DNA of 64,000 bases from G047528285 sp047528285 (GTDB lineage Bacteria; Pseudomonadota; Gammaproteobacteria; Enterobacterales; Enterobacteriaceae): positions 1,240,001 to 1,304,000 of the forward strand of contig CP180022.1 of the NCBI GenBank assembly GCA_047528285.1. The letters run 5' to 3'. The position numbers and the translations under genes were made by a program. The notes below the pieces were generated by a model. That model had not been told where the DNA came from. It saw only the letters and a list, made by a program, of their open reading frames with translations, and searched no databases. Shown here one piece after another: positions 20,104 through 30,062 of this stretch; position 1 is the stretch's first letter, and each line of letters begins with the position of its first letter.

Positions 20104-22270
20104 TGATTATTGTTTCATCTAATTATAGAATTTCCATGTGCTCATTCCGCAGGTAGCGAAATACAACGTTCGTGAGCATGATTACTGCTTTCTTCTCTCT
20201 GTTTGTTACTAGAGTACTGGATCAGAACTCACAGGATGTCGACTTCTTAGTTGCAGCTAAAACTACGCAAGTATTCAATATAGAATGGGGTGGTTGAATT
20301 ACTAATGCGATAAAATATCATGAGCAGCCTTCCAGAGGAATTAGTTAACTGATTATTTTCTACTAAAGTGAAATAGAGAAAGCGATGATAACTATCATCA
20401 TGGAATTAAAGTCTAACCGGCGATAAAAAGCAAACTTATACGCTATTGAAAAACTTAGATCAAATGGGTTCTTCGAAGATGGATGGATCATTGCTAATTA
20501 CTACTATACGGTTAGGATACTTAATTATAATCACAATGGTTAAATAGGTTAATTAATTTTTGTTATAAAATGTTATCTTTCATGGAAAATGATGAAAGTT
20601 TTATGTGAAAATATAGATATCTTGATATTGGTATGGCTGATTGATTTCGTTAGATTAAAAATTGAGCTTCAATCGATAACTTCGTATCAAGGATAGATTT
20701 ATAATTAGTATTAAAATACTAAATTTTATTAAAAATTCATTAAAGAATATCCAGACATTTCTTAAATAATAGCGAGCTGAGTGATTATAAGGTATAATAG
20801 ATTATCATTTATAAGTCCTAAATAAACTGTAATTAACCATGAGTTAATTACTCATATTTATTGATAAGGATACATAGTTATAGATCATATCAGTAATCTT
20901 TTCATGTATTACATTTGATTTCGAAAACTAATTTTCATAAACAATATATTTGATGTGGATAGGAAAATTCAAATTTTGCAGCTACTATCAATCAGATGGT
21001 TTTTCTTTTTACATTACTCCTGGTTAAATATGAGTTATATAACTATATAGTGCGTATTAATCATTAAAAATGATACTTTATTGATTTAATTAGCATTAAT
21101 AATTTCTTTATCCTCTTCATATTTCTAAGTCCAAAAACATGATATAAAGAATTTTTATTTGTGTGACATCATCGTAAAAACATATAGTAGTCTTTGTCTT
21201 GCATATAAAACTATTAATAATTTATTCATGGCAGATAACGATTTTAGCGTTAAGAGTTATGTTTATTCTAAAAATTTATTTTGGACTAATTTTAAAAAAT
21301 CTGTTAAAAGACATTATTCACCTTAATTTCCATATCCTGTTCAGTATCAATTTACTCGGAGCATTCATTGCTATATCGATATTAGTTTTTTGTATTATCA
21401 AGGATAATCTTGCTTGATAGTAAGCAGGCAAATCTAAATAATTTAAAACACGGCTGACAGATTACAGATATAACATTAATTACCTGATACTAAATAATCA
21501 TGACATCACAATCAATTTTTGACACTGTAAGAAAAGCAGATAACCTCAATCTTTATTATGATGTATTTAAAAATTTAGATTGTACTCCATACATCAATGC
21601 TGATGTATCCTTCCAATTCTATCAAGAGATGCTGAATATTTCACATAAAAAAGCTATAAAATAAGGCAGAAAGGAGATTAACAGAAAGAAAGATTACTCG
21701 ATTGTGATCACCAGAAATCAATAGATTATATGAATGATAATGTGCCGGAATAGTTTACTATAAAGTGTGTTAGTCATTTTTAAGTTATTTATCAATAAAT
21801 AAAGAGTTTATTCTTTGTTTATATTAAAAAAATGAGATGCAACCTACGCTAAGGCATAGGAAATCAGTCTCTCTAGGCGAGATTAAATACTCAGCAAGTT
21901 CTTTTTAGAAAATCTTACATCCAGAATAAGTATCGCTTATATAAGCCGATTAATAGGATGGATGAATAAATCTATGGTGTAGAATTATTTGGTTTGTCAA
22001 AAGGATCCGACCTGGATAAGATTGTATAAAACCATAACAGTAGAAACAGAAATATAGCCTTGGTTTTCTTTGCAAAGAACCTAAGAACTTTCAATGATAT
22101 TGATGTTATCTACGAATAATTTAACAAAATTCTTATTTTTACAAAACAAGAGAATTTTAATTAATTTTGATATTTATTAGTGGCTGATAAAGGCAACATT
22201 TTAGATCTAAAGCATTAGATTTTACACTATACTTTACCATTTTATTCAATTTTAAATGATCATTGAAATC
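20104..22270. other. Gene-free stretch between parC relic and yggS
   Basis: About 2.2 kb with no supported gene. The longest frame (near 21.2-21.4 kb) codes a hydrophobic, Leu/Ile-rich string typical of AT-rich non-coding DNA. It marks a junction between two ancestral gene blocks. Confidence 0.5.
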
Positions 22271-22966
22271 ATGAGCATTATCGAGCAAAATCTACGGTGC
22301 GTTCATCGACAAATCCGTACAACCGTGCAAAATTGCGGCCGTGATTCTAAGGAAATTACATTGATCGCCGTTAGTAAAACTAAACCTTTAACGGCGATCG
22401 AAGATGCCATTAATGCCGGTCAGCGAGCATTTAGAGAAAATTATGTGCACGAGGCTATAAAAAAAATAAAGTGGTTCCGAAAACGCATACAGGGAACCGA
22501 ACTTATCTGGCATTTTATCGGTCAACTACAATCCAATAAAACACATCTGGTCGCAAAGTATTTTGATTGGTATCAAACTCTAGACCGACCGCAGATTGTC
22601 GGTAGGATTAATAATCAGCGTCCGGTAGAACAGGCGGCACTTAATGTACTTATCCAAATCAACATTAGTTATGAATCGACTAATGCCGGGATTGATCCCG
22701 ATCAGATGTTGATGCTTGCGGCACACATCGGAAAGTCTCCACGTTTACGTTTGCGAGGTTTGATGGCCATCCCGTTGCCGGAAGTTAATTTTCATCAACA
22801 ATTGGCCGGTTTTAAACGCATATCCAGGCTTTATAAGGTTTTAAAACGTATTTACCCTGGCGTAGATACACTATCGATAGGCATGACGAAAGATATGCCC
22901 GCGGCCATCGTGGCTGGGAGCACGCTGGTACGTATTGGCAACGTAATTTTCGGTGACAGAGATTAG
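22271..22966 (+). CDS. yggS: PLP homeostasis protein YggS
   Basis: YggS binds pyridoxal phosphate on a TIM-barrel and keeps free PLP and amino-acid pools in balance; it has no known catalytic turnover. The 231 residues include the PLP lysine K36 in LIAVSKTKP, then WHFIGQLQSNK, LNVLIQINIS, RLRGLMAIP and, near the end, LSIGMTKDMPAAIVAGSTLVRIG. An ATG five codons upstream also exists; MSIIEQNL aligns better with the family start and was chosen. One change is visible: the family's FGENYVQE reads FRENYVHE here. proC follows after 38 bases, an order typical of Yersinia/Serratia/Sodalis-type genomes and not of E. coli. Confidence 0.94.
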   Translation: MSIIEQNLRCVHRQIRTTVQNCGRDSKEITLIAVSKTKPLTAIEDAINAGQRAFRENYVHEAIKKIKWFRKRIQGTELIWHFIGQLQSNKTHLVAKYFDWYQTLDRPQIVGRINNQRPVEQAALNVLIQINISYESTNAGIDPDQMLMLAAHIGKSPRLRLRGLMAIPLPEVNFHQQLAGFKRISRLYKVLKRIYPGVDTLSIGMTKDMPAAIVAGSTLVRIGNVIFGDRD

Positions 22967-23004
22967 GTCCCGGATCTTTCTGAAACAACTTAATGAGAAA
23001 TTGC

Positions 23005-23826
23005 ATGAAAGAGCGAAATATCACTTTTATTGGTGCCGGAAATATGGCACAGGCTATCATTATTGGCCTATTAGATAATGGTTACCCCGCTAAATTTATT
23101 ACAGTTTGTGCGCCTTCTTCCACACATCGTGATGTTCTGGCCGAGCGTTATGGCGTACAAAGTAGTAATGATAATTTACGCAGTGTTCGCAATTCGGATG
23201 TGGTGGTGTTGGCGGTTAAGCCAGAGCTTTTTACCCAAGTCTGCAACCAGTTGTGTGGGGAAATAGATTTTTCCGGTAAACTGGTGCTTTCCATTGCAGC
23301 AGGTGTTACCGTGAGGCGGCTTTATGCGTTGTTAGGCGCAGATATCGCCATTCTGAGGGTTATTCCGAATACACCTTGTTTGGTGAGGCAAGGCATGAGT
23401 GGGCTATATGCTCCACCGAAAACAAGCGAGCAGGATAAGATCTTTACAGAAGAATTAATGAGTTCGGTAGGTAAAGTATGCTGGCTGGAACACGAAGGCG
23501 ATATTAATGGTATTATTGCTGCTTCTGGTAGTGCGCCGGCCTATTTTTTTCTGTTTATGGAAGCTATGCAGCAACAGACAGAGGCATTGGGTTTTGATAA
23601 AACCACAGCACGAACCTTAGTGCTGCAGGGTGTCGTCGGTGCTGCTGCGCTAGCTTCAGATGCGGGTAATGTTTCTTTTTCTACTTTGCGGAAAAATGTT
23701 ACTTCAAAAGGGGGAACCACCAGCGCGGCGTTAAAGGTCTTTGAGCAGCAGGAAGTGCCGCGTATCATCATCAGTGCTATGCAGGCGGCAGTCGCGCGCG
23801 CTGAAGAAATGGAAAGATTATTCTGA
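23005..23826 (+). CDS. proC: Pyrroline-5-carboxylate reductase ProC
   Basis: ProC reduces pyrroline-5-carboxylate to proline, the last step of proline synthesis. The 273-residue product opens with the dinucleotide-binding FIGAGNMAQAI (8-18) and continues with VVVLAVKPELF, LVLSIAAGVT, RVIPNTPCLVRQGMSG, GSAPAYFFLFMEAM and the substrate-loop region SKGGTTSAALKVFE. Of two in-frame ATGs the second was taken because GAGA lies six bases before it and MKERNITFIGAG matches relatives. Placement between yggS and yggT points to the Yersinia/Sodalis lineage rather than Escherichia. Confidence 0.95.
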   Translation: MKERNITFIGAGNMAQAIIIGLLDNGYPAKFITVCAPSSTHRDVLAERYGVQSSNDNLRSVRNSDVVVLAVKPELFTQVCNQLCGEIDFSGKLVLSIAAGVTVRRLYALLGADIAILRVIPNTPCLVRQGMSGLYAPPKTSEQDKIFTEELMSSVGKVCWLEHEGDINGIIAASGSAPAYFFLFMEAMQQQTEALGFDKTTARTLVLQGVVGAAALASDAGNVSFSTLRKNVTSKGGTTSAALKVFEQQEVPRIIISAMQAAVARAEEMERLF

Positions 23827-23878
23827 TAATTGTCGCCGAAGCGACCTTTGATAACCTTATTAAGGACATTCACCTCTT

Positions 23879-24433
23879 ATGCTGACGCTGATATTTTTAG
23901 TTAAAACGCTTATCGATTTTTATATTATGGTGTTACTGCTCCGTATTTGGATGCAGTGGACGGGTTGTGATTTTTATAATCCATTTTCACAATGTATTGT
24001 CAAAATTACACAACCGCTTATCAGCCCGCTGCGCCGGATTATTCCTACTAATTTTTCGTTAGATAGTGTTTCGCTGCTGCTAGCATTTATTTTAGCAATC
24101 ATTAAATTTTCTCTACTAACATTTATTGAAATGCGAGCCTTGATCCTTGATCCCATTTACTTGCTGGTAGGCCTATTAGCGCTGATGAAAGCAGCAGGAG
24201 AATTGGTGTTCTGGATTATGATTATTCGATCCTTGCTTAGTTGGATCAGCCAGGGGCGTAGTCCAATGGATGTGGTTCTTTATCAATTAAGCGAACCTTT
24301 AATGTACCCAATTCATCGTATTTTACCAGCCATGGGAGGTATTGATTTTTCGGCTATGATCGTAATTTTAGTTCTCTATGCTTTAAATTATCTTGGAATG
24401 GATCTATTCCCTGGAATTTGGTATCGATTATAG
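23879..24433 (+). CDS. yggT: YggT family membrane protein
   Basis: A 184-residue integral membrane protein made of two YggT repeats. Each has a hydrophobic segment, a basic/aromatic stretch and the QPLISPLRRIIP / EPLMYPIHRILP motif (first near 45-56, second near 140-151). Four to five membrane segments are visible. The family lies in the yggS-yggT-yggU-rdgB-hemW cluster, and related proteins in other bacteria have been tied to cell division or osmotic tolerance, but the exact role is unknown. Here the next genes, yggU and rdgB, are gone or decayed. Confidence 0.93.
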   Translation: MLTLIFLVKTLIDFYIMVLLLRIWMQWTGCDFYNPFSQCIVKITQPLISPLRRIIPTNFSLDSVSLLLAFILAIIKFSLLTFIEMRALILDPIYLLVGLLALMKAAGELVFWIMIIRSLLSWISQGRSPMDVVLYQLSEPLMYPIHRILPAMGGIDFSAMIVILVLYALNYLGMDLFPGIWYRL

Positions 24434-24754
24434 ATCGGAATTTTTTCGTGAGGACAATGAAATTAAATTCACTTTCACGGAGAATCAGTGAAAGGTATGA
24501 TGAATTTTTATTAAACTAATTTTCTATAAAAATGTTTTGCCTTAGTAAAAATTTTTGTAATCCAGAAAAGGCGGAATGATACTTCAGCGCATAAACAGCG
24601 CATGATATAAGCAGCAAGGATCAGATGCCTGAGGTCATAGCATATTTTACTACTGGACGTGTGTTTGAGCACCTTTGATAAATACGAATATTAACGTATA
24701 GTAATAAAAATAAACTTTCGTTTATGCAAAAATGATGTTAAGTAATTACAAGTT

Positions 24755-24880
24755 TCACCTGTAACGCCGGTATAATACGGCGCCTTTTGGGCATACTGGC
24801 ATATTACTCTCTGAAGAACATAGGAAAGAAGTAAGCTGTGATTTCAAGTTCGAGCAAGGAACTTGCCTGATATTTATTTA
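24755..24880 (+). pseudogene. rdgB: Probable rdgB remnant (dITP/XTP pyrophosphatase, 3' part)
   Basis: RdgB clears deaminated purine triphosphates. Its gene normally lies between yggU and hemW, which is just where this fragment is. One frame gives RRYNTAPFGHTGILLSEEHR, resembling the family's 'GYDPxFFVPxxGKTAAELSxEEK'. A second frame then gives AVIS and KELA, where the family has SAISHRGQALKLL. Stops lie between the pieces. The match rests on short blocks plus synteny, so it is tentative. Confidence 0.45.
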
Positions 24881-25359
24881 AAACAAGGTAATCAAAATTC
24901 GTTACATGATCTGAGTTAACAGTCTTTTAATTAAAATCAATAATTTGGGATTTTTAGTAACAGGTGTTTTTTCTTGATAGGCTGAATATTTCTTTGGTAC
25001 ACTATATCGGTGAATCGTACACCGATATAGAGAGAATCTCAAATAATCACTGGCAGTAGCTGTCTAGTTAAGCCAAGATAATTGGGTATGTAGTTTCTCA
25101 AAAAATATCGGATTTTATCTACGCTATTCGCATGATTTTATCCTTCTTGGCTTACCTAAGCTAATATCTTTTTGTATAATTGTCTAACAGGTATCTCTTA
25201 CAACTAGCTGTTTTTATACGCTTCCTATTTTTATTTATTTACCCCAGATAATAACAGATTCTTAATCTTAGCCAGAAAGAAAAGCAGACACCATCCAAAT
25301 CATTATGGATGGCTTGCATATTCTATATATGTGATTCTATATGAGATGGATCTTGAACT
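24881..25359. other. Gene-free stretch upstream of hemW
   Basis: About 480 AT-rich bases with no gene. It contains a perfect 11-bp hairpin (25002-25030) and presumably the hemW promoter, now that the upstream operon genes are gone. The 320 bases after yggT (24434-24754), where yggU is expected, also show nothing. Confidence 0.5.
25002..25030. repeat. Perfect 11-bp inverted repeat
   Basis: Arms CTATATCGGTG and CACCGATATAG enclose a 7-base loop, AATCGTA. There is no T-run after it on either strand. It lies about 330 bases before hemW, close after the rdgB relic. It could be a leftover terminator stem or a protein-binding palindrome. Confidence 0.65.
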
Positions 25360-26490
25360 ATGTCTAATTTACCCCCGCTTAGTCTATACGTTCATATTCC
25401 TTGGTGCGTTCAAAAATGCCCTTATTGCGATTTCAATGCCTACGCGCTAAATGGTCAAGTATCATATCAGGAATATATAGGACATTTGCTATCGGATTTT
25501 GATTATGATATCCCGCTGGCATTTGGTCGTATCATTAATACAATCTTTATTGGCGGCGGCACCCCCAGTCTTCTTTCGATAAGCGCTATGCAAACGTTGC
25601 TTAATAGTATATGCCGGCGGTTACCGGTGTCTCAGGATGTCGAGATTACCATGGAAGCAAATCCTGGGGTACTCGAAGCGGATCGTTTTGAAGGGTATCA
25701 GCAAGCGGGCATAAATCGTATTTCCATTGGGATACAAAGCTTCAATCCGGAGAAGCTTTCCAGCCTCGGCCGTATCCATAGTGCGCAAGAGGCTCGGTGC
25801 GCTGCACGGTTGGTGGCTAGGCTAGATTTGCATAGTTTTAATTTTGATTTGATGCATGGTTTGCCTAACCAATCTCTTGCGGATGCTTTTGATGATTTAG
25901 CCCAGGCTATTGCTTTTAATCCGCCACATTTATCTTGGTATCAATTGACTATTGAGCCGAATACGTTATTTGGATCACAGCCGCCAGCGCTACCACATGA
26001 TGATATGCTCTGGAATATTTATCAGCACGGTAATCGACTACTAACCGCGACGGGTTATCTACAGTATGAAATCTCCTCCTATGCTTACCCTGGCTTCCAA
26101 TGCCGCCACAATCTGAATTACTGGCGTTTTGGTGATTATATCGGGATTGGTTGCGGCGCTCACGGAAAGCTAACTCAGATGGATGGTACGGTGGTGCGCA
26201 CGGTTAAAACCTGTAATCCATACAGTTATATGCAGGGAAATTATCTGACTAAACAGTATCAGATAGCACCAGTAGATTTATCGATTGAATATTTTATGAA
26301 TCGTTTTAGGCTGCTAGAAACAGTGCCGCGTATTGAATTTACTACCTTTACCGGACAAAAGGAAACAGCTATGCGTCCTGCGTTGGATCAGGCGTTAGCC
26401 GATGGATATATCACTGAAAGCGATAGCCACTGGCAGGTTACGGAGAAAGGGAAGTTGTTTCTTAATTCCTTGCTAGAGCTATTTATGTAA
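25360..26490 (+). CDS. hemW: Heme chaperone HemW (radical-SAM superfamily)
   Basis: HemW, once called an HemN-like coproporphyrinogen oxidase, is a radical-SAM protein that binds heme and is thought to pass it to respiratory enzymes. The 376 residues start MSNLPPLSLYVHIPWC and carry the 4Fe-4S cluster motif CVQKCPYC (C16, C20, C23). FIGGGTPSLLS binds SAM, and ITMEANPGVLEADRF, NRISIGIQSFN and HGLPNQS follow. The C-terminal HemN-like part has NLNYWRFGDYIGIGCGAHGK and ends LFLNSLLELFM. Length and motifs are complete. It is the last gene of the yggS cluster. Confidence 0.96.
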   Translation: MSNLPPLSLYVHIPWCVQKCPYCDFNAYALNGQVSYQEYIGHLLSDFDYDIPLAFGRIINTIFIGGGTPSLLSISAMQTLLNSICRRLPVSQDVEITMEANPGVLEADRFEGYQQAGINRISIGIQSFNPEKLSSLGRIHSAQEARCAARLVARLDLHSFNFDLMHGLPNQSLADAFDDLAQAIAFNPPHLSWYQLTIEPNTLFGSQPPALPHDDMLWNIYQHGNRLLTATGYLQYEISSYAYPGFQCRHNLNYWRFGDYIGIGCGAHGKLTQMDGTVVRTVKTCNPYSYMQGNYLTKQYQIAPVDLSIEYFMNRFRLLETVPRIEFTTFTGQKETAMRPALDQALADGYITESDSHWQVTEKGKLFLNSLLELFM

Positions 26491-27175
26491 AGCTTGCGCC
26501 TACGCTGTAGATCTTAGATATAGAAGAATGGAAAAAATTTTTAACCATGCAAAAATCTTCCCTATAAAAGCGTTTGCTTGGGAGATCATGGTTATTTCTA
26601 ATGTTCCGTCTTAATATTATTTTTTGCCATTTTTTCAATCATTGGTATTTACATATTTATAAGATGGATGAGAGGATAAAATTATTGCTATCCAGATTTA
26701 TTTTTTAGAATATCTTCTAATCTACTAAGGTGATTTGATTTTAATAACAATATAAAAATTACAGATGCTTACTTTTCTTTATTTTTTGATCTTAATAAGT
26801 CATAAATAAAAATTAAGTTGATTATACAAAGACTCTTTTCACCCAAAATATTATTTTGGACGGAAATATTCAGTATTATAGGTGGGAATATCAAAGTAAT
26901 CGATCGTAAATTAGATATCTGATACCTTTATTGTACGAATATAATAATCATTATATCCAAGCTTCTTGGTCGTAATGTCTTGTGTTGCAAGCAGCGGTAG
27001 GTATCTATGATTGAAATAGGTGCCTCTTTCACCGATGTGAAAATTGAAGGTATTTTAGAGAAAAAAGATATCGTGATTAATGTCTATATACCTTATCTAG
27101 CAATCTGACTTGGCCTTATCTAAGTGTGTCTGCAACCTTCATCTTCACCGCAGGGAAGTAAACTTACTAATTCAG

Positions 27176-27216
27176 GTTTAGTCCTCCTCAGGGAGGAATA
27201 TGGTCAGTTACTAAAC
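27176..27216. repeat. Nested inverted repeats (two stacked stems)
   Basis: An inner stem TCCTCC / GGAGGA closes the loop TCAG (27182-27197). An outer pair GTTTAGT / ACTAAAC (27176-27182 and 27210-27216) encloses it; the two share one base. The inner stem is GC-rich in AT-rich surroundings. It may be an old terminator or a structured RNA leader; no gene is beside it now. Confidence 0.5.
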
Positions 27217-27472
27217 TTATAGGTTCAACTGTAACAATTCAATCCATAATTTTTTGATTCTATTTTTAAGCGCTTGCTTTATAGGGCGCTTAAGTACCTA
27301 TTATTAAACTTGTAGCGAGAAAATTGATGCAATTATACGGTTTTATATGTGAACCCCCCGCCTTTTCTTTTTTGTAATGGTGTAAATTTTTATAATGTAT
27401 AACATGGTATATTTATCCATTATTATTAATAAATTTAACCATTAGTGATAATTTGTGTGTTTATTAGCATAT

Positions 27473-27486
27473 TTGATCTAAATCAA
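27473..27486. promoter_or_regulatory. Perfect FNR-type site without a target gene
   Basis: TTGATCTAAATCAA matches the FNR consensus TTGAT-N4-ATCAA in every fixed position. A TATAAT follows eight bases after it (27495-27500). No gene starts nearby on + before the convergent end of trmB. It is likely a relic promoter, or chance in AT-rich DNA. Confidence 0.4.
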
Positions 27487-27758
27487 GAAGCTGATATAAT
27501 AGAATAATGGACAAACTGTCGTGTTGTGTGTGCGCTCTTTATGGTATCTTGTACTGCGTTATTGTCCATGGTGATAACTTTTTTGCAATCTGGTAAAAAC
27601 AGCCTTCAACATAAAGATGTTGTAAAAATTAGATTTTTATTCGTCTTCTTAATTTTAAGAAATTGGTACTGCTAGTTGCCTGTATGCTAAAGCTTCTAAC
27701 TGCTTTAACTACCATATTTAGAAAAATAAGGTATGGAAAAATGGTTGCTGTCTGTTAC

Positions 27759-28478
27759 TTAGTCTATTTTTTTAAACATTAAATCCCAAACGCCATGACC
27801 TAACTGCTGAGCACGCTGTTCAAATTTTGTCAACGGACGGGTTTCTTGCCGTGGCACATAGTTTCCTAAAGGGGAAAGATTACGGAAAATATAGGATGCG
27901 GACATCACCGTTAGCATATGTTCAGCATATGGTTTCCAGTCAGTTGTCATATGGAATAGCCCGTCATTGGATAGCTTACGTCCGACTAGATTGACAAATG
28001 ATGGTTGTATAATACGGCGTTTATTGTGACGTGTTTTATGCCAAGGATCAGGGAAAAAAAGCTGTACCATCGACAGGGAAGCATCTGGGATCATATTCTC
28101 TAAAACTTCCACTGCATCATGATATATCAAGTATAAATTCTTTACCCCTGCTTTTTGCGCTCGGAAAAGGCAGGAACCGATGCCAGGTAAGTGAACTTCA
28201 ATCCCGAGAAAATTTTTCTCGGGATTCGCTGCTGCCGTGGTAACTAGAGATGCCCCCATGCCAAAACCAATCTCAAGAATTACTGGCGCCGTTCGATTGA
28301 ATATCGTGTTGAGATTGATTGAATGCGTCTGATAATTAGTTCCCATTGTTTTCCAAAGCGTATCCAAAGCATTTTGTTGACCCTTGGTCATCCGACCTTT
28401 TCGCCGGACAAAACTGCGAATTTTTCGTAGTGTTGTCCCCTGAGCATTGTATTTCGGGGAAATAACTTTGTTGATCAT
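27759..28478 (-). CDS. trmB: tRNA (guanine46-N7)-methyltransferase TrmB
   Basis: TrmB makes m7G46 in the variable loop of many tRNAs, which steadies their fold. The 239 residues equal the usual length. RKIRSFVRRKGRMTKGQ near the N-terminus binds tRNA. The SAM pocket is ILEIGFGMGASLV, LGIEVH follows, and FFPDPWHKTRHNKRRI carries the catalytic region. The end, KFEQRAQQLGHGVWDLMF, is the family C-terminus. It diverges from mutY across 166 bases, the same arrangement as in E. coli. Confidence 0.96.
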   Translation of the reverse strand: MINKVISPKYNAQGTTLRKIRSFVRRKGRMTKGQQNALDTLWKTMGTNYQTHSINLNTIFNRTAPVILEIGFGMGASLVTTAAANPEKNFLGIEVHLPGIGSCLFRAQKAGVKNLYLIYHDAVEVLENMIPDASLSMVQLFFPDPWHKTRHNKRRIIQPSFVNLVGRKLSNDGLFHMTTDWKPYAEHMLTVMSASYIFRNLSPLGNYVPRQETRPLTKFEQRAQQLGHGVWDLMFKKID

Positions 28479-28644
28479 AATGTTTAAAAATATGAAATGT
28501 TTGATAAACGCGCATTATGCAAAAATAGTGTTGTTTAGCAAGTGAGCAAGAGAAAAAGTTTTTGTTTACAGTCTCTGCGCGCTATGCTGCAATTGTTTAC
28601 TTAGGATAATGTCCTAGATTTTTGCTTACAGGGAATGCTTTTTA

Positions 28645-29703
28645 ATGACACAAGCGCCACTGTTTGCGCAACTTGTACTCGACTGGTACCAACGTTTCGG
28701 GCGTAAAACCCTGCCTTGGCAGCTAAAAAAAACGCTCTATAAAGTTTGGTTATCAGAAGTTATGTTGCAACAAACACAGGTAAAGATAGTTATCCCTTAT
28801 TTTAACCGCCTTATAAGTAAATTTCCTACCGTAGGCCGGTTAGCAGCGGCGCCGCTGGATGAGGTGTTGCATTTGTGGACCGGTTTAGGCTACTACGCTC
28901 GCGCACGTAATTTGCATAAAACAGCTCAGTATATTGCCGATCAGCATGGCGGCAAATTTCCGCAAGATTTCAATACTATTAATGCTTTGCCAGGTATTGG
29001 CCGATCTACCGCAGGAGCCATATTGTCACTGGCGTTAGACAAGCATTTTCCTATTCTTGACGCTAATGTAAAACGGGTTCTTGCCCGCTATTACGCCATT
29101 TCTGGATGGCCCGGTAAAAAAGAAGTGGAGCAGCGTCTGTGGCGGCTTAGTGAAGAGGTCACGCCAGTTCATGGAGTAGCGCAGTTCAACCAGGCCATGA
29201 TGGATTTGGGCGCGATGGTGTGTACTCATACTCGTCCAAAGTGCAAGAATTGCCCTTTGCATCAGCGTTGTCAGGCTTACGCAAGCCTAGCGTGGGACTG
29301 CTATCCAGAAAAAAAAACGAAACAGATCCTGCCAAAAAAAACAGCCTGGTTTCTCCTTCTGAAAGATAGAAGTCACGTTTGGCTTGAAAAACGCCCAATG
29401 GATGGTTTGTGGGGTGGTTTATTCTGTTTTCTACAGTTTTCTGATCTGAAAATGCTAGAATTTTGGTTAACTCAACACGGGTTACATCGTTGCCAATGCA
29501 AACAATTGACGGCGTTTCGTCATACTTTTAGTCATTTCCATTTAGATATTGTACCGATGTTGCAGAAGGTTGACACGATGAAACTCTGCATGGATGAAAA
29601 GAGTGGACTCTGGTATAACTTAGCTCATCCACCGGAGATTGGGTTGTCAGCACCGGTTAAAAGGTTGCTATCGCAACTGAGAAAGCCTCGAAAGATTACG
29701 TGA
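28645..29703 (+). CDS. mutY: Adenine DNA glycosylase MutY
   Basis: MutY removes adenine mispaired with 8-oxoguanine. The 352-residue protein is complete. E38 in SEVMLQQTQ and D139 in LDANVKRVLAR are the catalytic pair (E37/D138 in E. coli), and the helix-hairpin-helix is at LPGIGRSTAGAI. The 4Fe-4S cluster cysteines are C193, C200, C203 and C209 in the usual 6-2-5 spacing. The C-terminal NUDIX-like 8-oxoG recognition domain has LWGGLFCFLQF and FRHTFSHFHLDI. ATG was chosen to match the family length. yggX and mltC follow on the same strand, as in E. coli. Confidence 0.97.
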   Translation: MTQAPLFAQLVLDWYQRFGRKTLPWQLKKTLYKVWLSEVMLQQTQVKIVIPYFNRLISKFPTVGRLAAAPLDEVLHLWTGLGYYARARNLHKTAQYIADQHGGKFPQDFNTINALPGIGRSTAGAILSLALDKHFPILDANVKRVLARYYAISGWPGKKEVEQRLWRLSEEVTPVHGVAQFNQAMMDLGAMVCTHTRPKCKNCPLHQRCQAYASLAWDCYPEKKTKQILPKKTAWFLLLKDRSHVWLEKRPMDGLWGGLFCFLQFSDLKMLEFWLTQHGLHRCQCKQLTAFRHTFSHFHLDIVPMLQKVDTMKLCMDEKSGLWYNLAHPPEIGLSAPVKRLLSQLRKPRKIT

Positions 29704-29735
29704 TGTTCAGCCGATCTTTATAAAAAGGAAGAATG

Positions 29736-30005
29736 ATGAGCAGAAAGATTTATTGTGTTTTTCTGAAGTGTAAATCCGAAAAACAACATTTCCAAATGTA
29801 TCCAGGGAAACTGGGTAAGCGAATTTATGAAAACATTTCTCAAGAAGCCTGGAAACAATGGCAGATAAAGCAAACGATGCTTATTAATGAAAAGAAACTT
29901 ACCATGATGAACGTTGCCGATCGTAAAATATTGGAGCAGGAAATGATCACTTTCCTTTTTAAAGGTCAGGACATACATATGCAGGAGTATACTCCGCCGA
30001 GCTAA
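29736..30005 (+). CDS. yggX: Fe(2+)-trafficking protein YggX
   Basis: YggX is a small cytosolic protein that protects iron-sulfur proteins from oxidation and takes part in Fe(II) handling. The 89 residues run MSRKIYCVFLKCKSE...YPGKLGKRIYENIS..AWKQWQ.KQTMLINEKKL, ending in FLFKGQDIHMQEYTPPS. Cys7, the residue linked to its protective effect, is present. Two ATGs are adjacent; the second gives the family start MSR and sits after AAAGGAAGA. It lies 32 bases after mutY and 57 before mltC. MutY itself is a 4Fe-4S enzyme. Confidence 0.96.
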   Translation: MSRKIYCVFLKCKSEKQHFQMYPGKLGKRIYENISQEAWKQWQIKQTMLINEKKLTMMNVADRKILEQEMITFLFKGQDIHMQEYTPPS

Positions 30006-30062
30006 TAAGATCTTTTTAAGCATCTGGACTTTGAAAATTTCAGTCCTGATCTGGACTGTAAC

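Larger units (their letters stand above)
26491..27758. other. Gene-free stretch between hemW and trmB
   Basis: About 1.27 kb without a gene. In E. coli yggM, ansB, yggN and yggL fill this gap; none was recognised. It does hold a structured two-stem region (27176-27216) and a perfect FNR-type palindrome (27473-27486), probably stranded control elements of lost genes. Confidence 0.5.

Noticed and set aside
21199..21417. Open frame of 72 codons coding a hydrophobic protein
   Set aside because: Composition is that of AT-rich non-coding DNA (Ile/Leu/Phe/Lys), with no ribosome site, no family resemblance and no genes near it.
27260..27300. TTAAGCGC / GCGCTTAA inverted repeat as a terminator
   Set aside because: The arms are perfect, but neither strand has a T-run after the stem and no gene ends next to it.
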